Below, piece by piece: positions 10,725 through 22,700 of a stretch of DNA of 64,000 nucleotides. The stretch covers positions 52,224,200 to 52,288,199 of the forward strand of contig CM029612.1 in NCBI GenBank assembly GCA_017311315.1. Reading direction: 5' to 3'. A program made the translations under genes and the position numbers. The first letter of the stretch is position 1, and every line of letters begins with the position of its first letter. This DNA comes from Dendrocalamus latiflorus (lineage: Eukaryota; Streptophyta; Magnoliopsida; Poales; Poaceae). The notes beneath the pieces were generated by a model that was not told the origin of the DNA, searched no databases, and saw only the letters and a program-made list of their open reading frames with translations.

Positions 10725-13700
10725 ATGCCGCTCTCGTCCTCGTCGTCGCACCCCCCCGCCCTGACCCGCTTGCCCACTGGCTCCGTCCGCCGCCTCCTCG
10801 CCTTCGCGCTGCTGCTCCTCGTCTCGCTCCTCGTCCTACACCGCCGCCCCTGGAAGCCCCTGGTAGGGAGTGGCCGCCCCGACCCCAAAGCTCTGTTCCT
10901 GTCGCTCTCTGCGGGCGCCAACGCGAGCATCGCCGCCGACCTCCGCGCGCTCACCGCGGGGCCGCATCTCGCGGGGACGCCCGAGGCGGCGGGCGCCGCC
11001 GCGCACGTGCTCAAGCGGCTCCGCGCCGCCGGGCTCCGAACCCTAACACGCGAGTACGCGCCGCTGCTCTCGTACCCCGCGCACGCCTCTCTCGCGCTGC
11101 TCCGGCCCGACCGGTCGCTCCTGGCGCACCTGTCGGTCGACGAGCCGGCGGACGTGGGACGCCGCTTCGTGCCGCCGTACCACGCGTACGCGCCGTCCGG
11201 TCGGGCCGTCGCGGAAGCTGTGTTCGTCAACCTCGGCCGCGAGGAGGACTTCCTTGCGCTCGAGCGGCTCGGGGTGGGCGTCCGAGGCCGCGTCGCCGTG
11301 GCGCTCCGCGGAGGCGGCTACCGCGGCGGGGTGGTGGCGCGCGCCGCGGAAAGGGGCGCCGCCGCCGTGCTCATCGCCGGCTATGCGGACGGCGGCGTCG
11401 AGAGGGGCATGGTTATCCTCGGAGGACCCGGCGACCCGCTCACGCCCGGGTGGGCCGCCACCGGCGGAGCGGAGCGGTTGGGGTTCGCCGACAGGGAAGT
11501 GAGGCGGCGGTTTCCGACGATCCCGTCCATGCCGGTGTCGGCCAGGACGGCTTCGGCGATCGTACGGAGCCTGGGCGGGCCGGCCTTACTGGCGGAGTGG
11601 CGGGCCGGGCTTGGGCTCGGAGAGGATGTCGGTGGCGTTGGTCCAGGCCCCACGATGGTCAACTTCACCTATCAGGTATATCTCGTTTGGTACTTTGCTT
11701 TGCTTATGTACGAATAGAGACAAGAAAAACATGTATGCGGACAAACCGGATATGCCGTGGACCGCTCCTTTGACCGGATTGGGGATTTTTGGGGGGGTTT
11801 CTATTGATAGACTGTTACGATGTTGTTGTTATTATGAGCTTACAGTAGATGTTTGTATTGAATCGGGATAGATAGGGCCTTTGTACGAGTTGAGGCGACG
11901 TTTGCTTAATTTGGTGTGGTCTGCATCCTGTTTTGTACGTTGTTTGTCCATATTTGTACACTGCCATGTTGAGAATCTGGATAATCTACCCAAAATGTCT
12001 AAGCTGCGAAAATTAGGCAATAGATTTTCGGGCTGATTAGGAAATACAGTAAGCGGTGCCGTTGTCTTGGACTATTTTGGTTTCGGTGGTCCTTGTGCCT
12101 CTTGACTTATCAGCCTTTTCATATCAAGCCTGTACCAAATAGCGGCTCTGTTTGATGTTTAATGCGCCGAGCAGGTTTTGCTTCTTGTGAAGAGATTGGT
12201 TTGAAGGGAAAGTGATGCTTCCTTCTTGTCATGATTTTTTGGTGGGCAATGCCGACCTAAGTTGAGTACCAAATAACCGACCATTTGGCCGCAGTAAGTT
12301 TTGCAAGTGGGATATGCTCTTTTGGGTGCCTTTGTTCTGTTGATGTAGACCTGTTTGTCATTATTCTGTTCTGTTTCTCTATGACTGATGTGATCTATCT
12401 TGAGCGGACCAGGTGAATATTGGACACGATTCATGAAGTATTTTTAGGATGCATCTTTTCTTATCTTTTTGTATATTTGATATGGCTGGGAGATGAACCT
12501 GTGCTTTAGAGTTTAGCATTGTTGCGTGTCCTGTCCAAGTAATTATGGATGAGAGTCAACATCATGATGGTTTTAAGTTCTCAAAAAGAAAAGAAAAGAA
12601 AAATCCATGATGGTTTTCTCATCTCTTTTTTTAAGGAGGACAGGAAGCTGGCCAAGATACAGGATGTTTTTGCTATTATAAAAGGCTCTGAAGAACCTGA
12701 TCGTTATGTGATCCTTGGTAACCATCGAGATGCATGGACCTATGGAGCAGTTGATCCCAACAGTGGGACTGCTGCCCTTCTTGATGTTGCTCGCCGTCTC
12801 GGAATAATGGTGCAGTCAGGCTGGACACCACGGAGGACCATCATTTTTTGTAGTTGGGACGCCGAAGAGTTTGGAATGGTAAGTTCATATCAAAGAAAGA
12901 TAAGATGATGTTGCTGAATAAACACGAGGTATCTAACCAGTGGCGGAAGCATGTACGAATGTAAGGGGGACACATGCCCCCCAAACAATTTAGAAATTAT
13001 ACACACACACACACACCATTGGCATTATGGCATGTTGGTCATGTGCAGCAAATCACAGAAGGTGGTAAACTGGTTTGACACTAATTTGGGATTGCATGGA
13101 CCTAAAACATCAACAAATTTATGTGCTTTCTCGCAAAAATACTCATGTGAATATGTATCAGTTGATAGTGGCATGATTTTAGTTGTTGCAATTCAAAATA
13201 TCAGAACAAGGTGGATTTAAGTTGAGAGTGACTATGGTACATGTATATGTACTATGTAAATTATGGACTTTACATACTCTTTTCCCACCATCCACTAATC
13301 ATCTTACAAGTGGGAGTGGAAAAATAGTGAGGGGAAAAAGTATATGACTTTTTTGGACTAAAAGTTGTGTGTACCATAGCCATCAACATTTAAGTTTTTT
13401 AAATTTCTGCCATAGTATCATTTGCAAATAATTTTCTGAATTTTAGCGAATAGAAAAATCATTTGCATGGAAAGCCTTTTTCTGCTCTTGAATAAGGTCA
13501 AGGTTGTATGTGCTATCTTTTCTCTCTTTTTTTTTAGATTCTATTATGTGCTATCTAGTTGTTACTTGTTAGGCATGTTCAGACTTTATTTTCTTTCAGA
13601 GTCTTCTTTTGGTTTATTTACCTCATCTTTTATTACAACTCCCAATAGCTCATTTACTTGTCGCTACGTTTACTTTTTTTCTATATTTTGAAGGTTCTTT

Positions 13701-16700
13701 TTTCCAGATCGGGTCAACTGAATGGGTTGAAGAGAACCTTGGGGATCTGCATTCAAAAGCTGTAGCTTACTTGAATGTTGATTGTGCTGTGCAAGGCGTG
13801 GGGCTTTTTGCTGGTTCTACTCCCCAGTTGGACAAGCTCTTGGTCAATGTTACAAGACAGGTAGAGAGAAAATGTTTTGGTCTTGCATTCTTCTATAGTC
13901 TGGGCTTTTTTTAGGAACTTCAGTTCATTTTCAGCTCACCATATCAAATTCTGAAATTGTGTTGTAGTGAAGTAATGTCTCTTGGACTACATGGTTCTGT
14001 TATAAAATAACCTTTATTAGCACCTGACCTCTTGCTTGCATACGATTGAAACTGTTAAGGAGATAGAATTGTATTAGGATATAGAGTTTGTATTCTATTC
14101 CATATATGCCTTATCTCTATGAGGTATATCCTCTTGTACTCTCCTATATATATGACCATTTGGGTCTCATATCAACACACACAATATTCATAACATGGTA
14201 TCAGAGCTTAGGTTGAAACCCTAACCTCGATCTACTAACGCTGTTGCTGCTGCCCCCGGGAGGATTGATCTCCTCTTCCGGGGGCGGCCATCTTGTTGGG
14301 CGGCCACCTCCCCTGGTTGCTGTGTCCGCGTTGTTCGCCGGCCGTGCGCCACCGCCGCCGTCTCCTTGGGTTCTTGTCGACGGCCGCCTCGCCCGTGCTG
14401 GCTGCTGCAGTACGCCCGGATCCGGGCGGATCTGGCCCGCCTCGGCCATCATCGCCTCGACCGCCGCTGACAACCGGCGCCGCCTCTTCTCCGATCGCCT
14501 CTCCTAGAGCCGCCGCGGATCTGGCCGCCGCTGGTTTGGCACCGCACGGATCCGGCCGCCTCCGGGCCAGATCCGATCTGGATTGGGCCGCCGCTGTCTC
14601 GGGGAACTTCGCACCGAGTTCGATCCGGCCGCTCGCGGTCGTTGCGGCCGCCGTCTTCCTCTCGAGACCGCCGCCGCCTCACGTGGACTGTCGCTCCGGT
14701 CATCGACTCTTCCTCCCGGCCGCCGCGCGAATCCGGTAATCCCCTGCACGTCCGGTGGCTGCGCCCACCTCTGCACCGACCGCGCCGACCGCCGCCCCGC
14801 CCCGATCCGGGCTCCCCGTCGCCGGATTCGATCATCTTCGGCCACCGTGCCCGCGCCTCCGCCCCCGCGCCGCCGCCTCCCGGCCGTCGTGCCTGGGCCT
14901 CCGTGTCTTCGCCAGATCTGTGCGGGAGAGAGAGAGAGTGGCGAGGGAGTGCGTGACGGGTGCGAGGTGTGAAGAGTGAGGCGACAAGGGAGTGAGGAGG
15001 GGTGTGAAGAGAGACAGAGAGGGGAGGGGGATTTTCAGGGATTATATATTTTGAGTCAGTCTTCGAGTTATTTTTTCGTGAGTGTTCTGTTGCGTCTATC
15101 CAAGTCCGTAGTTTTTAATTGTTTGTTCAAGCCGTGCGAGTCCACAAATTTATTGTCAGTCATAGAAGTGTAGGAATTTTATTTTGCATGGCAGCAGCCG
15201 CCGCTCTACTCTCTGAGCCGCGTGCAGATCGTAGAAGTCGTTATGATGCCGCCGCTTCTCTAGCCGCCGCCCCGAGCTTCAAAAGCCGCCGCGCGTCCTC
15301 TGTGCACTGCGCCACCACCTCTTGGGCTTCGATCTGCGCCGTCATGCATCTATCTATTCCTTTTCGGCTTGATTTGACAGTTTATTCACAGGCTGCACGC
15401 AACGACGACATCATCAAGACTCGGACTTCGGATTTTTCTTGTTTTCGTGTTAACTCCTTTTTTCAAATGCAATGCTATTGCATACGCCTTGCATTTGAGG
15501 GGGGGTGTTAAGGAGATAGAGTTGTATTAGGATATAGAGTTTGTATTCTATTCCATATATGTCTTATCTCTATGAGGCATATCCTCTTGTACTCTCCTAT
15601 ATATATGACCCTTTGGGTCTCATATCAACACACACAATATTCATAACAGAAACTACTTAGCTTGATTACTTGCAGAAATTGGAATGGATAGATGAGGTTA
15701 ATTTTATTTCAAACTTTTATTTCCAGGTAAAGGATCCAGATGTTGAAGGAAAGACAGTTTACGATACATGGAATACAATGAATGGCGGCATCAATGTAAG
15801 AATTAGGAAGTTTAAATTTACCCCTGTATATACATATTGAGATTGCACTGCAATCAAACGTTGTCACTAGTCTCTACTTGTTCTAAAATGGCTGAAGTCA
15901 AATACCAGTTTTACAGCAGAGCCATCTAGAGGTCACAGATTGTCCTTTGCATGTAAGATAACCATGTTTGAATTATCCGTGTTGACAGCACATCTTATTT
16001 GTGGTACCTTTTTTTTTGTGATTTGGTTGACGTCTTTTATTATGATGTTAGTAGGGGCGGATATAGTGTGTTATCACTGCGCACAATTGGCCCAAATGCA
16101 GGGGCGGGCCCATGTAGATCATAGTGGGAGGACATATCCCCCCTCCCCAACTATAGTTATGTCATGTTTATTTGGCTACTACATTCTACATTGTTGAGAT
16201 TGACTTTTTATTCTAGTCGGTAGTCTACATGAAACTATACCAAATGAATATGAAAACCGCCACTTGCTATTTTAAATGATTATATACATCTAATCTGAAC
16301 AATTCTTCAATCCTTATAAGTGCTTGACTAGAACACACTAATAATACAAAGATCAAACCAACAAAAAGAATAAGTTCATATGTTGTAATTGGAATAAATC
16401 TAGTTGACCCCATTGAACTCTTGCAAGTCTTAAGTTCCAACCCTCAATTGCAAAACCGGATGCTTTACCCTTCTTAAGTATCAATACCGTTTATTTTACC
16501 CCTGGGCTGATTGAATGTTGGCATCTGTGTTTACACTGTTATTCTTTGGCTTAAATGCTCAGCAAATTACATGGCTTAAATAGATACAGACCGGCCGCAC
16601 ATGCAGGCCACTCACCCACGACTACATCTGATCCGGTTTTCCCAGCCACAATCCATACGATTCGTGCACATTGCGCACTACCCGCTAGACTTGGTCTCGC

Positions 16701-19700
16701 TGATACCAACTTAGACGCCTACAACCACACACACAGACTTCGAGTCCTTTGAGCGTGGTACTTCGACCACACAGGTCTTCCGAGCACCGACCGCTTCAGT
16801 AGGCCTTTGACTGCTACAGTGATCAATTGACCATGACGCTACAACTGCTACAGTGACTCTACGATTATAATACTACGATTGCTACAGTGACTCTACGACC
16901 ATGACGTCCACAGTACTTCTTCGAGTATGACGTCTACAATACTCCTAGTATGACGTCTACAGTACTCATGACTACGACCGCTGCGACTGCAACTACTTTG
17001 ACCACGGCCGCTACGACTGACACTTCGACCACGGCCACGACTGCTGTTTCGACCACGCCTTCGACTGCAGCTTCGACCACACATTCGACTGCAGCTTTGA
17101 CCACATCGCTACAACTTCTATACGTACTCGTACACACCAGTACTTGACACACACTCCTACAATACACACACAACAAGATTAACACAACAATCACCCCCTT
17201 AAGCTTGTTGCATCTTCACAATAGCGCCGGTTCGTCGTTAGCATCCGCCGCAATGAGATGCACCTCCGCTGCCTCTGCTTTCTCCTTCTTGCTGGGCTTA
17301 CGACATTCTGAAGCAAAGTGTCCATAATCATTACAATTAAAGCTCCTTACTTTTGCCTTGTCACCTCTTCGGTATTGACGGCCACCGTCGCCACCAAAAC
17401 CACCTGAGGAGTCTTCACCTTCATGCTTTGACAATCGAGCCTCCCACTCTGCGCGCATCAGGAGCAAGTGCTCTTTGTCTTCGCCGATGTTGTAGTGCCG
17501 CTCTCCCTCTTCCTGCGTCTTCAAGCGCCCGATTAGCTCTTCGATCGACATGTTTTTTATGTCGCCAAATTGCTCAATCGTGGTGACGACGGGAGAGAAT
17601 TTCTTGGGCACGACACGCAAAAACTTCCGCACGATGTAGGCCTCTTCCATCTTTTCGCCTAGACCTCGTATCTTGCTGACGATTGTCGTCAACCTCATCG
17701 CGAAGTCATTGATCTGTTCGGCGTTTTTCATGCATAAGTTTTCAAACTTGCTTTTAAGGTTTTGTACACGCGCCTCCTTGACGCGATTGGCACCGAGATG
17801 CATTATCTTCAGGGTGTGCCAGGCCTTCTTTGCGGTCTCCTTCTCCGTTAGGAGCAGCAGCATATCTTCCGACATCGTGAGGAAAATTGCCGTGAGCGCC
17901 ATTTGATCTTACCTCTCCTTCACCTCCTCATCCATGATTGCATTCCACACGCCTTGAGCGTGCATGAACACCTTCATCTTCACAGCCCAAGTTATGTAGT
18001 TGCTCCTCGTGAGCATGGGATATGAGAGGGAGATGCTGCCCTCACGCGTCGACGCCTTCGGCACGCTCCCATCATTGATCTTCAGAACGCGTCTTCATCC
18101 TCCTCTTCTCTCTTCTCCTAATTGAGCTCCACCTCTTCCCATCTTCAGTCGCTGCCTCACCTTCCTCCACCTCTGCCATTGCTAGCGGCCTTGGTCATCG
18201 CACACACCGCCACGTTGGATCTTGTCGCTGAGAGTGCTCACCGGCTCTGGTAAGGGAGACACTTCGCTGCAAAACCACCGCGTGCGCAGAACTACGCCAG
18301 AGCCACCATCCTCACCACCATCGTCGCCTTGAGCCTGCCATCACCTCCACCGGTTGCCCTCCTCGCCGTGGAGTGCCACCACCAAGGATTCCCATGCCGC
18401 CATGGCCTCCACCGCTACCATGCCGCCTTTGGCTATCCTGAGCCAAGCCGCCACTGCAATTAGAACCACACAGAGCCCTTCCTGCTCTAGCACCATCCAA
18501 TTTGGCCGGATCGTAGCTGCATCTCACCATCAACGAGCTCTCCCCTCCGCAGCCGCCACCACCATCATCATTCCGATTCATCCACCGCATACCTCAGAGC
18601 CAAGGACAACCATCTTTTACTTCACCCTCTCTGGGAACCAGCTGTGCGTGCGCCGGCATGGCCCCTTTGCCGCTACAGTTTGTTGCTGCCACACGCCCCG
18701 TTTCCCCCTGTTTTGTCTGCCATCACCTAGCAGTGCGTCGCTGCCCCCCAATCCAACTGCTGCACTGTGTCATCACCCCCACTATTTTAAAAAAATATTT
18801 GCTCATTGCTGACTATGCTGCATATGTGTCAAAATTCTAAACCAAAAACCAGCTTATGTGTCAACATTTACCTCAGAGCAAAACTGCTTTCAATCGTGGG
18901 TGGGGTGGGTAAAATAAACGGTATTGATACTTGAGGGGATAAAACATCCGGTTTTGCAAATCCATGTTGAAAGTTAGACAATCGTAAGAGGTCAAGCGGG
19001 TAAAATAGACGTATTCCTTTGTAATTCATACAATACTTAGCCAATACATGGTCTATAGCCTATGTTCGATGCCGCCAAGATTACCCTCTTAACTAACTAC
19101 AATTATCACACAAAAATTAGTTTTTACTATGAATAAATGGATTAATTGACCAATTAATTGGAAAAGGTTGGCTAGTGGGATTTTTGGGCTGATTTATCTT
19201 TCAAAAGTCAAAACTGTTAGAAACCCTTTAAATGTGGTACACATGATGGTTTATCCATCATCAAAAATTAATTGGCCTTAACGACCATTTTTGTAACAGC
19301 CCCCCCCCCCCCCCCCAAAAAAAATTCATCTCAAGTCCGCCTCTTTGCCCCAATGTGATCTCGCATGGGCGCATAGCCCAATCCCAAAGAGACTATTTAT
19401 ATAAGAGATGACCCCAGTGGGCCAATGCAGTTGAACTAACCACTCAGCCCAGCTCCACTACCCGGCTTGCCTTGTGTCTGCCTCGGTCCACGCCCTCACT
19501 CCTCAGCCAAAGTCCAGTGAGTTGGCATGCATCCTCAACTCATGGTTAACCAACTCTACTAGATCCAACAGGCCCGACTGTTGAGTCAGTCCATATCCTC
19601 AACCCACATCTCATATAGCATATGATATGCATAAAATAGTTGCCCCTTCGAAGATTTAAACACATCTCCAAAGAGGTCATCTTTTATCATGCAAACCAGC

Positions 19701-22700
19701 TCAAACCACCTAGTAGTATGTATTAAAACTTCTAATGTTCCCGGTATCGTTCCTCCATAATGTTGTCATGATTGCTCCATGCACTCCAAAATGTTCTATA
19801 AATACCACTGAAAGTCCCAAGGCCTATAAAATGGCAGTCAATCGCCCCTATTACCGGTTTTACCATTATGGGGTGAATCTTTCATGTAGACAAAATTGCC
19901 CTTCCTGCTGCCAAAGATGAAGTGGCCATCTTGGTTTAATGTAGTTGTGACCGGCAGTCATATCGGTTGCGGAAGGGAAGAACAACTCATTTGTGTGGCA
20001 CCATCAAGTGGAGCACACAAGGTTTGGATCTCACCTTTCAATTTATTTAGTGCTAGTTAAATTCATACTTTCCATATAGGAAAGTGGAAGAAGATAGGCA
20101 ACATAAATGTAATAAGTAATAACTTTTTAACTAGATTGTAGTAAATGGGTATTCTAGTTGCGGTAGAAGTCATGTACGTGCCAGTTGATCTATACCTGGT
20201 CTATACTTGGTTATACAATGTTTGTGTTATATATTTTGATGTACTAAGAGCATGTAGTCTAGATTGATCAATGGACTTACTGGGTTGAATAATGAAGCAT
20301 TGGCCAGAGATCATAAAAGTGTTATTTATTGATCCAACTCTTATAGCTAAGGCTTTCATCTCCGACTGTGCAATTAGATGCCACCGCCCATCACCCAGTT
20401 GCTCCCTCAACCATAGACTAAAGTGCCACTACCCCTACAACTCCACGTGGTTACACATCTAGTGCCAATTGCCCCCTTCTATGTTATTAGCCGCAGCCGC
20501 CCTTTGAGGTCTTAACATAGGTCTGACAACATGATCTTTTGAATCTCTAGTTCATAGATTCATTTGCTTTGATTATTGATGGACGGATGGTTGGTATGGG
20601 CAAATACTATGCTCAATGAGTGGCAGGCAAAGATACTTGTTGAGTTGTAGGCATGTTCTGCCACTCCCGATTAGCATCACCAACCTTCAACATGTTTTTT
20701 TTCTTTCTAGATCCACCCCTTCATGTTGTTAAGGGTATTTGTGATATTTTCTTTTGTCCTAGGGTTTAGAGGGTTTAAGATTGTGTCCCTGTATTCACTA
20801 TATATATGCCCCTTTGGGCCTCAATACAAACTTAATATTCATCCATTCCTCCTCTCAATCTTACATGGTATCAGAGCTCTGAGTTCTTCTCATGCCCGCT
20901 TGCCCTCCTGCTGCCGCCGTCGAGCTGGATCCGCGCCGTCCCCGAGCTGGGTTGTGCTGGGACGCCACCGCCCCGCCCAGATCCGACCGCTGCCGGCCTC
21001 GTCGCGCCCAGATCCGGTCGGGCTACTTCTACCTCGGTGACTGTACCCAAGCTCAAACCTCGTTACACGGATCCCGTCGCTTGGTCTGCAATGCCCTGAG
21101 ATGTCGTCGACCCTGCCTGGATTCGAACGCCACCAGCTTCAACGCGCCCGGATTTGGCCGTTTCCGCCACGAGCGCTGCCGCAGTCGGTCTTGTTAAGGA
21201 GATAGAGTACAAGAGGATATGCCTACTCTATCTCCTTAACAGGTCTCCTACCGCTCAAGCTGCCGTCATCGTCCTCTTCTTGAGCCACCGCTGCCGCTCG
21301 GCTCTCTCGATGTCGGCCGCTGTTGGTCGCCTCTTCTTGGACCATTGCCGCCGCTTGCCTCTTGGACCGCCACCGCCAGTCGCCTCCTCTTGGACCGCCG
21401 CTGACCCCACCCAGATCCGGACGCCACCGGATCTGGCCATCTCCATGCTAGATCCGCCCGTCTCCGCCACAAGCGCCGTCGCCGTCAGTCTCCCACCGCT
21501 CGAGCCGCCGCCGCCGTCCTCTTCTTGAGCCACCGCCGCTGCTCGGCTCTCTCAACACTGGCTACTACTGGTGGCCTCCTCTTGGACAGTTGCCGCCGCC
21601 GCTCATCTCTTCTTGGACCACCGCCGCTACTTGGCTCTCTTGACGCTGGCCGCTGGCCTCCTCTTGGACCGCCACCACCGCTTGCCTCTTATTGGACCAC
21701 CGCCCCAGCTTACCTCCTCTTGGACTGTCGCACGAGCTTGTCCTCTTCGCTGGTCTCCTCGAGCCATCGCCGACCTCTCCACGAGCGTTCTTCCGCCGGG
21801 CTTCTTTGTCCTAGGTCACCGCTACTTGGATCTCAGCTCCTCCGCTAGGGAGCTCAATGACGTTAGTGCGGAGTACTTGGAGGCTTTGCTTTGGGAGTGA
21901 GCGGCAGTGAGAGGAGGTAGCGGGGCAAAAGCAGAAGAGGGATAAGATGAGGAGAGGGGTCTTATACTAATGCTAGTATCTCGGGTCTTTTCCTTTTGAG
22001 TCTTTCGTTGCGTCCATCCAAGTCCGCTGCACTCTCTCTTTAAGTTCGTCTAAGCTGTGCGAGTCCACAAATTCCTTGTCAGTCAGTTGATTGCTTCTTT
22101 AGCCACGATGCGTCATTTGGATCTAGTGTGGCCAACTCCTTCCCTTTCACATGGCAGCAGCTGCCGCTCCTCTCTCTGAGCTGCTGTAGATCGTACAAGT
22201 CGTTATGATGCCACTGCTTCTCTCTGAGCTGCCGCCTTGAGCTTCTAAGACTGCTATGCTTTCTTTCCGCGCCGCCGTCTTGAGTTTCGATTTGCTCCGC
22301 CATGCTTCTATCTATCCCTCTTCGGCTTGATTTGACATCTCTCTTTGTGTCGGCTTCATCATTTTCTTTGTCGTGTTGTCGCATTTGACTTTGCTCTCGC
22401 TTGTCTCTGCTTTCTCATCCCTTGCACTTTGTGCTTTATGGGCTACCGCACGACCTTGGATGGGAAATCATTTGATACTTGACATATTTTCTAAGAGCCG
22501 CATACTATGACGACATTGGGTGGGTTCTTTTGGGCTGTGGCTTATGATTTTTGGCTTAAAATTTTGAATTCTGGCTGTTCATGAGAGAGATACTCATGTG
22601 CGATTTTGTCCAATATAAATGAAGTCGGGACAATGTCTACTATAATCGACTTGTAGACTCCGTCTTAGAAAATACGTTCTGTTTGAAAGTTAGTTACTGT

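Noticed and set aside
14244..14979. Several Pro/Arg/Ala-rich frames on both strands
   Set aside because: They lie in the GC-rich interior of a TRIM element, overlap one another and have no motif. Open only because stops are rare in such DNA.
16690..16716. Primer-binding site reading TTGGTATCAGCGAG on the minus strand
   Set aside because: Only nine bases match the tRNA-Met site, and it lies on the 3' side of the gag remnant, the wrong place for a primer site of that element.
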